From Cylindrospermopsis curvispora GIHE-G1 (GTDB taxonomy: Bacteria > Cyanobacteriota > Cyanobacteriia > Cyanobacteriales > Nostocaceae), in assembly GCF_014489415.1 (NCBI RefSeq), contig NZ_CP060822.1:1907501-1971500 (forward strand): 64,000 nt of DNA, read 5' to 3'. A program made the translations under genes and the position numbers. Of this stretch, positions 39,796 through 50,392 are shown piece after piece; within the stretch, counting starts at the first letter, position 1; each line of letters begins with the position of its first letter. The notes under the pieces are model-generated. The model made no database searches, was not told where the DNA came from, and was given only the letters and a program-made list of their open reading frames with translations.

Positions 39796-40120
39796 TTTGC
39801 TGGGTTTTACCTAGTTTAATAGGAAAAATTATATCCCGAAACCAGGAGACTCAAATACTCAAATAAATGCTATCCTCAAGAACATGATAACCACTAAACC
39901 GAGAATGCCAACACCCACAACTACCGCTCATTAATGTCTACCCAAACCTACCCAGATATTAACAATCTGGGTAGGTGGGGTGAGCGTGCATAACTCCGCC
40001 ATAAAAAAGAGTTACCTACCATCAGGTAAGGTTGGCTACGAAAGACAGGTCATGACACCTACAAATTAACTCCAGTTTGTAGCTCTGTCGGTAACTTCAA
40101 CAAGAAAGGAATGTCTAGCT
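39796..40120. other. intergenic region with a perfect inverted repeat
   Basis: About 325 bases between the divergent nuclease gene and chlD. A perfect 12-bp inverted repeat (acctacccagat 39946-39957, atctgggtaggt 39965-39976) with a 7-base loop sits in the middle, with no T-run on either strand. It could be an operator or an RNA hairpin. No gene is supported here. Confidence 0.5.
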
Positions 40121-42139
40121 ATGTCAAGAAATTGTCGAACAGCAGCCAACCCAAAAGTCACAGCTTTTCCCCTAGCCGCTGTAGTCGGTCAAGAGGCAAT
40201 TAAAACCGCCCTACTATTAGCAGCAGTAGATCCTGGTTTGGGAGGGGTGGTGATTGCTGGTCGTCGTGGCACGGCCAAATCGGTCATGGCACGAGGTATC
40301 CATGCTTTACTACCAGGGATAGAAGTTGTCAAAGACTCCATGAGCAATTGTGATCCAGAGCAACCGGAAACCTGGGATGACCAACTACTGGGACAAACCC
40401 TAGAGGAAATAGTCACAGAAATTATACCTGTCCCCTTTGTACAAATACCCCTGGGAGTAACGGAGGATCGGCTTTTAGGTTCAGTAGATGTGGAGCAGTC
40501 AGTCAAACAAGGTAAAACCGTATTTCAACCGGGACTGCTAGCTACTGCTAACCGGGGTGTATTATATATAGACGAAATCAATTTGCTCGATGATCAAATT
40601 AGTAATCAACTGTTGGCTGTCCTTTCGGAAGGACGTAACCAAATAGAAAGGGAAGGGATAAGTTTTCAACACCCCTGTAAACCTCTCTTTATTGCTACCT
40701 ATAACCCAGAAGAAGGTCCCCTGAGAGAACATCTCCTTGATAGAATCGCTATAGCTCTTAGTGCAGACGGAGTACTCGGGTTAGACCAAAGAGTACAAGC
40801 GGTAGAACAGGCGATCGCCTATTCCATATCTCCTCAAGAATTCATACAGCAATACAATGAGGATATAGACTCTCTCAAAACCCAAATATTACTGGCCAGG
40901 GAATGGTTGAAAGAAGTAACCATTTCCTGCGAGCAAATTACTTACCTAGTCAATGAAGCCATTCGTGGGGGAGTGGAAGGACACCGAGCAGAATTATTTG
41001 CTGTCCGTGTTGCCAAAGCATCAGCAGCTTTGGATGGACGTAATAGTGTTAGTGCCGAGGACCTACGCCGTGCAGTAGAATTAGTTATAGTTCCCAGAAC
41101 CACGGTTATTCAAACCCCACCACCAGACCAACCACCACCACCACCACCCCAAAATCAGCAGGACTCACCAGAACAACAAGAGGACCAACAAGAAGAAGAA
41201 CAAGAACAACAAGAGGACCAAGAACAACAGGAACCTCCAGATATTCCCCAAGAATTTGTCTTTGACCCAGAGGGAGTAATTCTCGATCCAGAGGTACTAT
41301 ATTTTACCCACATGGCTCAAAGACAAGGAAAATCGGGCAGTCGCAGTCTGATATTTTCCGAAGACAGGGGCCGTTACATCAAACCCATGTTACCCAAGGG
41401 CAAAGTTAAACGCATTGCCGTTGATGCTACATTAAGAGCTGCTGCTCCCTATCAAAAAGCGCGTCGTTTACGACAGCCAGGGAAAAGGATCATAGTAGAA
41501 CAGGGGGATATGCGAACAAAACGGTTAGTGAGGAAAGCTGGTGCCCTAGTAGTATTTGTTGTTGATGCGTCTGGTTCAATGGCTTTAAATAGAATGCAAT
41601 CAGCGAAGGGAGCAGTAATGCAACTTTTAACTGAATCCTATCAAAACCGAGATCAAATTGCCCTAATTCCCTTTAGGGGAGAACAAGCAGAAGTGTTATT
41701 ACCTCCTACCCGGTCTATTGCTTTAGCGAAAAACCGGTTGGAAAAATTACCTTGTGGAGGTGGTTCCCCCTTAGCCCATGGATTAACCCAAGCGGTCAGA
41801 GTAGGTGTCAACGCCCAAATGGGAGGAGACATTGGACAAGTGGTGATAGTGGCAATTACTGATGGTAGAGGTAATATACCGCTCTCCAGATCCCTAGGAG
41901 AGTCCCAGGAACCGGGAGAAAAACCAGATATTAAAGGAGAGCTACTAGATATTGCAGCGAGGATTAGAGCTTCTGGGATGCAGTTACTAGTAATAGATAC
42001 AGAAAGTAAATTTGTCTCAACTGGTTTTGCCAAAGAACTAGCGAAAACAGCGGGAGGCAAATATTATCAACTACCGAAAGCAACCGATAGAGCGATCGCA
42101 GCTATGGCCAGGGGGGCCATGGAGGAGATGAGAAGGTAG
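40121..42139 (+). CDS. chlD: magnesium chelatase subunit D
   Basis: Part of the ChlH-ChlD-ChlI complex that inserts Mg2+ into protoporphyrin IX, the first committed step to chlorophyll. The AAA+ half includes [20 protein letters not shown] and GRRGTAKS at 47-54. A proline- then Glu/Gln-rich linker (about 338-375, starting [15 protein letters not shown]) joins it to a C-terminal integrin I domain with MIDAS motif DASGS at 482-486. At 672 residues it is full length. The start follows the order of other ChlD proteins closely. It is monocistronic and converges with the DUF4335 gene. Confidence 0.97.
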   Translation: MSRNCRTAANPKVTAFPLAAVVGQEAIKTALLLAAVDPGLGGVVIAGRRGTAKSVMARGIHALLPGIEVVKDSMSNCDPEQPETWDDQLLGQTLEEIVTEIIPVPFVQIPLGVTEDRLLGSVDVEQSVKQGKTVFQPGLLATANRGVLYIDEINLLDDQISNQLLAVLSEGRNQIEREGISFQHPCKPLFIATYNPEEGPLREHLLDRIAIALSADGVLGLDQRVQAVEQAIAYSISPQEFIQQYNEDIDSLKTQILLAREWLKEVTISCEQITYLVNEAIRGGVEGHRAELFAVRVAKASAALDGRNSVSAEDLRRAVELVIVPRTTVIQTPPPDQPPPPPPQNQQDSPEQQEDQQEEEQEQQEDQEQQEPPDIPQEFVFDPEGVILDPEVLYFTHMAQRQGKSGSRSLIFSEDRGRYIKPMLPKGKVKRIAVDATLRAAAPYQKARRLRQPGKRIIVEQGDMRTKRLVRKAGALVVFVVDASGSMALNRMQSAKGAVMQLLTESYQNRDQIALIPFRGEQAEVLLPPTRSIALAKNRLEKLPCGGGSPLAHGLTQAVRVGVNAQMGGDIGQVVIVAITDGRGNIPLSRSLGESQEPGEKPDIKGELLDIAARIRASGMQLLVIDTESKFVSTGFAKELAKTAGGKYYQLPKATDRAIAAMARGAMEEMRR

Positions 42140-42142
42140 GAG

Positions 42143-43576
42143 TTACGGGGTTTCTGTAAAGGTTTTGACTTTGCCATCGGGAGAGTAAACAACTCTAATT
42201 CTGAGAGTTTTTCCTGCTTTATTACTAGAAACAAAGGGTTTACCAATTTCTGGCATACCTGTGTTATCAATGTATTCTCTAGCAGCTTGATTTAAAGGTA
42301 AAATCCGCTGAATTGTCCCATCAACCTCGAGGGTGATACTATATTCTAGAGTTTCCGTAAAATCTGCGGGTGGGAGCCATTTACCTTGTAGATACTTCCC
42401 TGCTTCTGCTACTTGGGGTGTATCGTCAGATTTGTTTTCCTCACTAGTTATGGTGGCTGGGTCTTGTTTTGCAGTTCCTGCTAGGTTTCTGTCATTCTCC
42501 CCAGTTCTATTACTTCTATCTAATGGTTGTGTCTGTGGTAGGGACGGATTGGGATTAAGTAAACTATTGGGTAACCTATTGACATCTCCCGGGGGTATGT
42601 TACCTTGTATCCCTGAATCTATAGGATACCCCGATATTTTAGGGGGTACCTGGACCTGGGTGCTATTAGGAATAGTGTCTCCTGCAATTTGTGGTGTTTT
42701 CAGGGTATTATTACCTAGTATGCCAGGGGTTGTTGTGGGGAAGACCGTGCCCGATCTAGGAACATCCAAATTTTCCTGGCTAGAATTGGGTAAACCAGAC
42801 GGTAAGTCAGCTAGGTTAGGTGACCTAACATCACCATCGGGGTTCGTAGTGGGTGACCCAGTTGGCATAGGTTCTTGAAGTTTTTGTTGGTCACTTACTC
42901 GCACCGAGCGCATATTGTTAGCATATTGCCAGGTAAGGGGAGTTAGACCCAAAGCCAAAGTTAACACTGCTGCTACAGGAGCCCATGGGGGTAACTTGGA
43001 ATTTATGAACCTCTCAGCTCCCATAGTTGGCAATGCAATTATATCAGCAGAATACTCATCCAAAGCGCTAGATAAATCAAACAACTGTAATAGACTCAGT
43101 TCAATCACCGATCCAGATCTTTGGGTAGCTAGGGAACCCAAGTATAGTTTATGAGTTAGATTCTCCTGGAATTCTAGATAAATAGTAGCATCTGAAACTC
43201 CCGTATTATCTCTATGATGTGGAGGGGAAGCAGATGGAGAAGCTGGAGACACACTAGAAGCAAGATCCTCCGATTCTGAGGGTGAGGAAGGTGTAGATTC
43301 CCGAAAAATCACACAAAACCTATCGGATGACTCTTGCAAAAGTTGCTGCACGTAGCTGCTTACAGCATTACATAAAACCTCCAACTGTTCCCGATTACCC
43401 TCAATAGGTATTCTCAAATCTTCTGGTAAAGTTGGATCATCAAAATGCAATTGAAAACGTAGCTGATCCACCACGGTTTGACTCATCCAACGAGATAATG
43501 GTGAGCTTTCCGCTAGGATTTCTAACGTACAAGTGGGGGGTGTATAACGGCGAACAACAGAATTGGATCCAGGCAT
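42143..43576 (-). CDS. DUF4335 domain protein
   Basis: A 477-residue protein. The conserved N-terminal DUF4335 region (1-190) starts MPGSNSVVRRYTPPTCTLEI. One membrane helix lies near 195-215 (APVAAVLTLALGLTPLTWQY), then a long low-complexity Pro/Asn/Ser-rich section and a conserved C-terminal domain (YSITLEVDGTIQRILPLNQA) ending in RVVYSPDGKVKTF. It lies 13 bases after the DUF3038 gene; the two are a conserved pair in cyanobacteria. The function is unknown. Confidence 0.85.
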   Translation of the reverse strand: MPGSNSVVRRYTPPTCTLEILAESSPLSRWMSQTVVDQLRFQLHFDDPTLPEDLRIPIEGNREQLEVLCNAVSSYVQQLLQESSDRFCVIFRESTPSSPSESEDLASSVSPASPSASPPHHRDNTGVSDATIYLEFQENLTHKLYLGSLATQRSGSVIELSLLQLFDLSSALDEYSADIIALPTMGAERFINSKLPPWAPVAAVLTLALGLTPLTWQYANNMRSVRVSDQQKLQEPMPTGSPTTNPDGDVRSPNLADLPSGLPNSSQENLDVPRSGTVFPTTTPGILGNNTLKTPQIAGDTIPNSTQVQVPPKISGYPIDSGIQGNIPPGDVNRLPNSLLNPNPSLPQTQPLDRSNRTGENDRNLAGTAKQDPATITSEENKSDDTPQVAEAGKYLQGKWLPPADFTETLEYSITLEVDGTIQRILPLNQAAREYIDNTGMPEIGKPFVSSNKAGKTLRIRVVYSPDGKVKTFTETP

Positions 43577-43589
43577 AGTAAAAATACCA

Positions 43590-44192
43590 TTATCTTGTGG
43601 AACGGTCTAGCAATGTTAACCAGAGTCGGCGATGTCCAGTAGGAGAGCTATAAAAGAGTAAATCTATCAGTAGTTTAACTGCTAAATTAGTCAACAAATC
43701 AGTAGAAATTTTATCATCATCTTCCATTCTTTCCTGGTAAACATTGCAGAAGTTATCGGTATAATCTGCCAGTAAAGCATTTTGATGAAGTTGCTGGTGA
43801 TTAGCCGCTATTTTTTCTAATAACCCTACAGCGCGGCGAATTAACTCTTGATGTTGTTTAGCAAGATAACAAGTAATTAAAACCAGAGATCTAGCCTCGT
43901 CCACATCTAGCTTTTTTCTTCCTCCTGGACTTTTGCGTAGGGGATTAGATTGGCGTAATCGCCATAAAGCTATTCTATCGGGTACTTTTGATTCCAAATC
44001 CAGATGGGTAGCTGCGGATAACATCGCATCTGAACCAATACCAGTTAAAGTTTCCAGGGCTAAAAGCACTAAATCCAATTGGGTTTTAATGTTATCCCAT
44101 TCTACCGAGTTAGGAGTCGGAAACTGACTTAATTCTTGCCATGGGGAATTGGCTTTGACTGACTTATCAGTCGATTGCATAACTTTTGTCAT
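43590..44192 (-). CDS. DUF3038 domain protein
   Basis: A 200-residue, mostly helical soluble protein matching, by recall, DUF3038 (LDLVLLALETLTGIGSDAML, LESKVPDRIALWRLRQSNPL, SPGGRKKLDVDEARSLVLI). There is no signal peptide, metal motif or membrane helix. The gene precedes DUF4335 in the same operon. The function is unknown. The pairing suggests the two proteins work together. Confidence 0.85.
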   Translation of the reverse strand: MTKVMQSTDKSVKANSPWQELSQFPTPNSVEWDNIKTQLDLVLLALETLTGIGSDAMLSAATHLDLESKVPDRIALWRLRQSNPLRKSPGGRKKLDVDEARSLVLITCYLAKQHQELIRRAVGLLEKIAANHQQLHQNALLADYTDNFCNVYQERMEDDDKISTDLLTNLAVKLLIDLLFYSSPTGHRRLWLTLLDRSTR

Positions 44193-44348
44193 AGGTGATC
44201 CGGTAAATAAAAGCTATCAAGCATGACAACAACAAAGATTGATTGGTTTTGGTTGACTCAACTACCCAGTTTAAACAAGAGAATAGGTCTTAGTTTTATG
44301 GGAAATGAAAATTTATTGTCTTAATTGTGAGAAGTTTTTAAGTTTTGC

Positions 44349-46793
44349 CTATTTGATATGGGCGATAGTTACACCAGTACCACCGTCTACCCGGGATGCT
44401 GCTTCATAATGACTGACCCTAGGGTGCTGTTGCAAGAACTCATGAACTCCTTGTTTAAGTTTACCAGTTCCATGTCCATGAATAATCCATACTGGTCCTG
44501 CTGCTTGGGAAATAACTTGGTCTAAGATATATTCAGCATCTGCTACCCTTTTTCCGCGTAAATCAACAGTATTTTTTGATGTGCGCATCTCTAAATTCTG
44601 AGTTGATGTTGATGATGCTACTATAAGTTCTTGTTTTTGCCCAGAAACTACAGCAAGTGGGGCCTTAGTTTTGCTAGGTAGTAATGGTTTTTCCCCATCT
44701 AGGGATTCCACATCCTCCAGGTTTACCGTCATTTTCATCATTCCAAATCGCACTGTCAATTCCCCATTTCCATCCGCAGCAGATATTACCTGGGCAGTTT
44801 GCCCTAATTTAGGTATGCGCACCCTTTCACCAGGTTCGGGGATAAATCCTTGTTTCACTTTTGGGGGAGCTACTGGTTGGTATTTATCCGCAATTTCAGT
44901 TAGTAACTTAGTTGCTTTTTGTGCATCTTGAGCCGTGGGTTTACCTTGTTGGAGCTGGCGAATTACCTGGGCAATTTCTCCCTTAGCTTGAGTAATGGCT
45001 TTCTGTACCGCTATCTCTTGGGAAGCTCGCAGATCTTTTTCCCTTTCTTCTAACGCTGTGGCTCGCTGGGAAACTTCTTTGTATAATTTCTCCGTCTGCT
45101 TGAGTAGTTCCTGGGCCGCTGCAGCTTTTGTTTCCTGACTCCGTCTTTGAGCTTCTAGTCCTGCAATTACTTGATTAACTTCATCCGTTGTTTCTCCCAA
45201 TTGGCTTTTAGCATTCTCCACTACCTCTGGTTTTAACCCCAAGCGCAAAGCTATGGCCAGCGCATTAGAACGTCCCGGAATCCCCCACAATAATCTGTAG
45301 GTGGGGGAAAGGGTGGTTTCATTAAATTCTACTGAGGCATTTTCAAAACGAATATCCTCATATTTTAAGGATTTTAATTCCCCAAAGTGTGTAGTGGCAA
45401 TGGTTAATTGAGCATGATCTCCAAGATATTTCAACAGTGCGATCGCCAGGGCGCTACCTTCCGCTGGATCGGTACCTGCTCCTACTTCATCCAAAAGAAT
45501 CAGGGAATGACTGGTTTGGTAGGGTGAAGAATGTATTTCTTCTTCGATAGCATTCAAAATGCGACTAATGCGACGAATATGGCCAGAAAAGGTGGATAAA
45601 CTTTGTGCCAAGGACTGCTCATCTCCAATATCAGCTAAAACGTGACTAAACCAGGGTATTTCCACCGGTTCACGTGCGGGAATAAATAAACCTACCTTAG
45701 CCATTAATGCGGTCAAACCCAGAGTTTTCAAGGTTACAGTTTTACCACCGGTATTTGGTCCAGTAATAGTGACCACTCTAATATGGGGACTAATTAGTAA
45801 GTCTACTGGAACCACTGGATGTCCCTGTTCGTGTTTTTGTTGCCAAACTAACAAAGGATGGCGTAATTGCCGCAGAGTGATAATTTCCGAAGATGAACCT
45901 GGGATAGAAGGGTGAATCAATCGAGGTGGATTACCCTCTATCCAAAGACTATATCTAGCTTTAGCTGCAGCTACATCTATAGTGGTGACAATGGCTAGTA
46001 ACTTTTCTAGATCCGGTTTTACTTCTGCTACTTTTGTAGTTAATATCCTCAGTATGGCTTCTATTTCTACCTGTTCTCGTTTTAAGGTTTGACGCAATTG
46101 GTTGCCCATAGAAACAATACTATTGGGTTCAATATACAAGGTAGCACCACTAGTAGAAGAGTCATGAACAATCCCGGGAACTGCATCTTTTTGTGGTGCT
46201 TTAACAGGCAATACATAGCGATCGCCTCTTTGAGTAATAATCAGTTCCTGTAGAGCATTAGACTTAACTTGAATAATATTATGGAGTTTCTGGGTAATTT
46301 GACTACGTAATTTACGTAAATCCTCGCGGATTTCGGACAATTTTTGACTAGCACGGTCTGCAATCTGGGCCCGCTCATCGATACAGTGATGAATTTCTTG
46401 CTCTAACTCAGGATAAGTTCGCAATTGGGAGACCAAATCGCAGAGAATGGGTAAATCTTCCTGATTATCAATTACTCGACGTAAATTTCTCGCTCCTGCT
46501 AAGGTAGTAGCTATGGCCAATAGTTCTTCACTTGATAACAGACCGTGAAGTTCAGCTCTTTCTAGGGAATCACCAATATCTTGAATTCCCTCAAAAGATA
46601 ATCCTGAAATCAGTTGGCTTTCTAACTGATAGACCTCCTTGGTTTGGCACAATAACTCTTCACTTTCCTCCAGTGTGGATGGAATTGGTAAGGAGCGAGT
46701 AACTATTGTGCCTAACTTGGTTGCAGCAAAGCTAGAAAGATGTTGACAAAGCCTAGACCATTCTAATAATTCTAAAGTTTCCGTTGCTATCAT
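44349..46793 (-). CDS. mutS2: MutS2-type DNA mismatch/recombination ATPase with Smr domain
   Basis: MutS2 limits homologous recombination and, in some bacteria, rescues collided ribosomes. The clamp and core region leads to an ABC-type ATPase with Walker A GPNTGGKT and Walker B LILLDEVGAGTDPAEG. A coiled coil spans about 515-620. The C-terminal Smr nuclease-like domain reads VDLRGKRVADAEYILDQVI and WIIHGHGTGKLK. At 814 residues it is complete. It lies 52 bases downstream of the MnmD-like gene. Confidence 0.96.
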   Translation of the reverse strand: MIATETLELLEWSRLCQHLSSFAATKLGTIVTRSLPIPSTLEESEELLCQTKEVYQLESQLISGLSFEGIQDIGDSLERAELHGLLSSEELLAIATTLAGARNLRRVIDNQEDLPILCDLVSQLRTYPELEQEIHHCIDERAQIADRASQKLSEIREDLRKLRSQITQKLHNIIQVKSNALQELIITQRGDRYVLPVKAPQKDAVPGIVHDSSTSGATLYIEPNSIVSMGNQLRQTLKREQVEIEAILRILTTKVAEVKPDLEKLLAIVTTIDVAAAKARYSLWIEGNPPRLIHPSIPGSSSEIITLRQLRHPLLVWQQKHEQGHPVVPVDLLISPHIRVVTITGPNTGGKTVTLKTLGLTALMAKVGLFIPAREPVEIPWFSHVLADIGDEQSLAQSLSTFSGHIRRISRILNAIEEEIHSSPYQTSHSLILLDEVGAGTDPAEGSALAIALLKYLGDHAQLTIATTHFGELKSLKYEDIRFENASVEFNETTLSPTYRLLWGIPGRSNALAIALRLGLKPEVVENAKSQLGETTDEVNQVIAGLEAQRRSQETKAAAAQELLKQTEKLYKEVSQRATALEEREKDLRASQEIAVQKAITQAKGEIAQVIRQLQQGKPTAQDAQKATKLLTEIADKYQPVAPPKVKQGFIPEPGERVRIPKLGQTAQVISAADGNGELTVRFGMMKMTVNLEDVESLDGEKPLLPSKTKAPLAVVSGQKQELIVASSTSTQNLEMRTSKNTVDLRGKRVADAEYILDQVISQAAGPVWIIHGHGTGKLKQGVHEFLQQHPRVSHYEAASRVDGGTGVTIAHIK

Positions 46794-46845
46794 GAATTGT
46801 CAAGTTTTAACTGAGTTTAAATGTAGACTTAAATAGTTTTATCTT

Positions 46846-47736
46846 TTATTGAGTTGGGGGGTGATTTGTCAGCCATCTTTTTCTCCACTGAGAAGTAGAT
46901 TCTAGGGTAGATGTGAGAACTTCCTGTTCTCGTCGTTTCATGATATCAGGAGCTTTATCTTGAAGTTGAGGGTCACGATAGGGAATGGCTGCACGGGTGT
47001 TTAAGTGTTCTATTTCTGCTGCACCCAGAGGATAAGTTTCTGTGATATAGTTGTGCTGATGTGGAGCATAACCAGCAATGGTTCCCGGAGTGCGTCTTCC
47101 CACAGGAGTGGTAGAGCCAATTATCAACCCAGCACACACTAAAGCTGTGCGGACAGCAGCAGCACAAGAGTAAGTTGCCAGCAACCCACCTGGTTGCAAA
47201 CAAAGAGCAACCTGTTTGATAAACTCCACAGTCCATAGTTGGGGACAATGGGGTGGAGAGAAAGGATCTAGAAAAATCACATCTGCTAAAAAACCAGAGG
47301 AAAACACCTCCTGAATGGATTTTCTCCCATCATTTATAATTAGTCTAACACTTAAATTATCATCTTGATAACAGTGTTTAAAGGCAATCTCCCTCAAAAT
47401 TAGTTTATACTGTTGATGCCAATCAGCAAAAACATTGTGACAAATTGCGGCTTGGGGAACCAGAGGATCTGATTCTAGACCTATAACCTGTACCCGACAA
47501 TTGGGATTTTCTCCCCAAATGGATTGTAACGCTACGGCGGTGTTGTACCCTAATCCGTAACAAACATCTAAAATTTTAACATTTCCTGTTTGGGCGAATA
47601 GGGGTACTTGAGTGGGAATCACAAACTTGAGAAAACTCTCCTGTTTAGCACCATAAAGACTGTGGAAAGACTCCTGAAACTCTCCAGAGAAAAAAGTGAG
47701 GGAACCATCTTTAGTGACCTGGGGTAGAAAATCCAT
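46846..47736 (-). CDS. MnmD-like tRNA (mnm5s2U34) methyltransferase domain protein
   Basis: SAM-dependent methyltransferase of the MnmC N-terminal (DUF752) family, predicted to finish the 5-methylaminomethyl group at tRNA wobble uridine. It starts MDFLPQVTKDGSLTFFS. The SAM loop ILDVCYGLGYNTAVAL and the FLDPFSPPHCPQLWTVEF motif are intact. There is no FAD oxidase half. The frame opens at a TTG at 47760, but the ATG at 47736 matches the conserved start. Using it, the gene begins just after the stop of the sulfurtransferase-HisC gene, and the two are likely co-transcribed. Confidence 0.87.
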   Translation of the reverse strand: MDFLPQVTKDGSLTFFSGEFQESFHSLYGAKQESFLKFVIPTQVPLFAQTGNVKILDVCYGLGYNTAVALQSIWGENPNCRVQVIGLESDPLVPQAAICHNVFADWHQQYKLILREIAFKHCYQDDNLSVRLIINDGRKSIQEVFSSGFLADVIFLDPFSPPHCPQLWTVEFIKQVALCLQPGGLLATYSCAAAVRTALVCAGLIIGSTTPVGRRTPGTIAGYAPHQHNYITETYPLGAAEIEHLNTRAAIPYRDPQLQDKAPDIMKRREQEVLTSTLESTSQWRKRWLTNHPPTQ

Positions 47737-47746
47737 AGTATTTCTC

Positions 47747-49756
47747 TCAGATTTGCCCAAGTCTGTTCAATGTGCGGGCATTTTCCTCGGGTGTCCCTAT
47801 GGTGATTCGTAATCCACCAGGTAATAATCTAATTAAAGTACCTTGACTCCTTAACTTCTGACTGATGGTTTTTAACACTCCATCGGGGGAATGATTGTGT
47901 TTTAACCGGACATAAATAAAATTAGTATTACTGGGAACTACCTCTAAAATGGGGTGTGTGGATAAATCTCGAATCAATTTATCTCTTTCTGTGAGAGTTT
48001 CAGCGATAGAACTCAGTAAAAGTTGGCGATTTTGTAGTGCCACCAAAGCACCAGCTAAGGAAAAACTTGGTAAATTATAGGGTAGACGAACCTTTTCTAA
48101 AATAGAAATTACTTGGGGATGACCTACACAATAACCTACCCGCATGGCGGCCAGTCGAAAAGCCTTGGAAAATGTCCGTAAAATCACCCAATTAGGATGT
48201 TTGATTAATTTTTCTACCAGGGTGTTTTGACTGAATTCAAAATAAGCCTCATCAATAACCACTAATATGTCCGGTGGTAAACCTTGCAACCAATTTAACT
48301 CTGATATGGTCAAGCAGTTAGCGGTAGGAGAGTTAGGATGGACAACAAAAACCGCCCGCACGGGGGGATTTGCTCCTTCTAAAGCTGTTTGAGCAGCAGC
48401 TAGGTCCATTTCAAAGTGATCATGGTTCCTACCCACACTGACTACGGAAATACCCAAAGTTTGTGCCAGGATAGCGTACATGGAGAAAGTGGGATTGGCA
48501 ACCAAAATAGAGCCTGCTCCTCCCAAACAGGTGGAAATTAGTAGGGAACGAATTAACTCATCCGAACCATTACCCACAGAAATGTGAACAGCACTGAAAG
48601 AATCAGAAGATAGACCAGCGGATTCACTCACATATTGAGCTATTTCCGCTTTTAGTGCTTCGTGCCCCCCATCGGGATAGCGATTAGACTCTATAGTGTG
48701 TTGAAAAGTCTCAGCCAGTTTTTTCTTAATTTCCTGTGGCAAATCATAAGGACTTTCATTAGTATCAAGCCTATCCAGTTCAGTATTTACTGGTTCTAAC
48801 GTATCACTACTAGGGTGAGGTTTATAAGATGTGAATTCGGATAAATCCGGGCGAATAAAAGAAAACATGTTGTTTGTCTGATAACTAATCCAATCGCTCC
48901 AACTACCAGGATAAAGTTTAGCAGTGGAAATTCCCGCTATTTCCAAGGATAGCAAATTAACACAAGCGGTGACACCAGAACCACAATAAACTATGATTTC
49001 CGGACTATTTGCTATTGCTTGCCATCGTTCTCCTTGTTCTGACAGTAAATAGCCCTGGGCATTTGTTACCCCTTGCCAAGGGTAATTTATAGCACCCGGA
49101 ATATGACCAGCAATTGGATCAATGGGTTCCCTTTCCCCACGATAGCGATCGCCTTCCCTTGCGTCTATTAAAACTGGTTTGTTTTCTGTTAGTGTAGACT
49201 GATTAATTTGTTTTACATAATGTTTAACATAATTAAAATCCACAATTTTTGTTGCTTGTGGGTGGGGAGTAAAATTTCCCCTGGTTCCTGGTATGGTAGA
49301 TGGTATATTAGAGACGGGGTAACCCAAACTTTGCCATCCGGAAAAACCGCCATCCAAAACGGCTACATTTTCGTGGCCCAGGTAACGTAATAGCCACCAT
49401 AATCGAGATGCAAATGCCAATCGAGAATCATCATAAGCGACTACCAAAGATTCCCCATGATTAATCCCCATTTGTGCCAGCTTATCAGCCAAAATAGACA
49501 CATCTGGTAAAGGGTGTCTTCCCCCATGTTGACCAACCGCACCAGACAAATCTTGGTTTAAATCCAAGTAGTAAGCACCTGGTATGTGACCCATCTGGTA
49601 TTGACTCCTTCCCAGTAGAGGATCAGTCAGGGAAAACCGACAATCCACAACTACTATGCACGAGTCATCCTGTGTATTATTATCTGAAGTGGTAATATTA
49701 CCAAATAACCACTGTGGACTAACAAACAATTGCTGGCAATATTTTAATTGGCTCAT
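47747..49756 (-). CDS. hisC: sulfurtransferase-histidinol-phosphate aminotransferase fusion
   Basis: A 669-residue in-frame fusion. Residues 1-290 are a tandem rhodanese protein of the thiosulfate/mercaptopyruvate type, with the active-site loop YCGSGVTAC. Residues 297-669 form a complete His[40 protein letters not shown], the PLP lysine in [13 protein letters not shown], and GLRITIG near the end. HisC makes histidinol phosphate from imidazole acetol-phosphate. The joint, SDWISYQTN then MFSFIRP, has no spacer. An internal ATG at 48868 could start HisC alone, but no ribosome-binding site precedes it. The two functions are not obviously related. Confidence 0.92.
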   Translation of the reverse strand: MSQLKYCQQLFVSPQWLFGNITTSDNNTQDDSCIVVVDCRFSLTDPLLGRSQYQMGHIPGAYYLDLNQDLSGAVGQHGGRHPLPDVSILADKLAQMGINHGESLVVAYDDSRLAFASRLWWLLRYLGHENVAVLDGGFSGWQSLGYPVSNIPSTIPGTRGNFTPHPQATKIVDFNYVKHYVKQINQSTLTENKPVLIDAREGDRYRGEREPIDPIAGHIPGAINYPWQGVTNAQGYLLSEQGERWQAIANSPEIIVYCGSGVTACVNLLSLEIAGISTAKLYPGSWSDWISYQTNNMFSFIRPDLSEFTSYKPHPSSDTLEPVNTELDRLDTNESPYDLPQEIKKKLAETFQHTIESNRYPDGGHEALKAEIAQYVSESAGLSSDSFSAVHISVGNGSDELIRSLLISTCLGGAGSILVANPTFSMYAILAQTLGISVVSVGRNHDHFEMDLAAAQTALEGANPPVRAVFVVHPNSPTANCLTISELNWLQGLPPDILVVIDEAYFEFSQNTLVEKLIKHPNWVILRTFSKAFRLAAMRVGYCVGHPQVISILEKVRLPYNLPSFSLAGALVALQNRQLLLSSIAETLTERDKLIRDLSTHPILEVVPSNTNFIYVRLKHNHSPDGVLKTISQKLRSQGTLIRLLPGGLRITIGTPEENARTLNRLGQI

Positions 49757-49805
49757 GTTCCAAAGAATCTCAACAACATTGATAATACAATGACATTTCT
49801 CTTAA

Positions 49806-50360
49806 ATGCTTGTGAGTTTAAATGCTTGTGATTGGCAAGTTCGTGTGGCCACTTCCAGTGATTTGTCTGGAATTGCCCAAATAATAGCCGAAAGCTTTTA
49901 TTCCCAGAATGGTTTATGGGGATGGGCCTTTCCATTGTTTAGAGTTGGTATTTATGAAGACCTCAGATACCGTCTGCGAACAGTAATGCCTCACCAGACT
50001 TGTTTAGTCGCTGTTCATACCAGCCAATTAGGTAACCATCAGGTTCTTGGTACGGTGGAACTGGGAGTGCGATTTGTCCATAGCTGGACAAATTACAACA
50101 GATTATTGCCTTATGTGTCTAACTTGGCTGTTGATCCAAGATATCGGAGACATGGTTTGGGTTCTAGTTTACTAACTAGTTGTGAACAAGTGTGTAAAAG
50201 TTGGGGATTTCAAGACATTTATCTTCATGTTTTGGAAAAAAATCATCAAGCTAGGAAGCTATACTTGAAGTTGGGATATGAGGTCTATGGGGTGGAGTCC
50301 AGTTGGCAGGATTTTTTCTTACCCTCCCGACAGTTTTTTTTGCATAAACGTCTTAGATAA
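49806..50360 (+). CDS. GNAT family N-acetyltransferase
   Basis: A 184-residue acetyltransferase. The first strand (WQVRVATSSDLSGIAQIIAE) leads to the acetyl-CoA binding motif VSNLAVDPRYRRHGLGSSLL near 110-130, and DIYLHVLEKNHQARKLYLKLGY is the typical motif B. The acceptor substrate cannot be predicted; it could be a RimI-like protein or a small-molecule acetylase. It diverges from the fusion gene by 49 bases. AAATGCTTGTGA is repeated at its start, so the ATG at 49806 or the later one is possible. Confidence 0.85.
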   Translation: MLVSLNACDWQVRVATSSDLSGIAQIIAESFYSQNGLWGWAFPLFRVGIYEDLRYRLRTVMPHQTCLVAVHTSQLGNHQVLGTVELGVRFVHSWTNYNRLLPYVSNLAVDPRYRRHGLGSSLLTSCEQVCKSWGFQDIYLHVLEKNHQARKLYLKLGYEVYGVESSWQDFFLPSRQFFLHKRLR

Positions 50361-50392
50361 AATAATATCTCAAGTTAAGCTTACTAATAACT

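Noticed and set aside
39840-39925. A short hydrophobic minus-strand frame (GVGILGLVVIMFLRIAFI) that might be a tiny membrane subunit
   Set aside because: Only a GTG start giving about 19 residues is available, no ribosome-binding site precedes it, and it matches no photosystem subunit I know.
42333-42878. A 181-codon plus-strand frame opposite the DUF4335 gene
   Set aside because: It lies over the Pro/Asn-rich region of DUF4335; its length comes from biased codons on the other strand.
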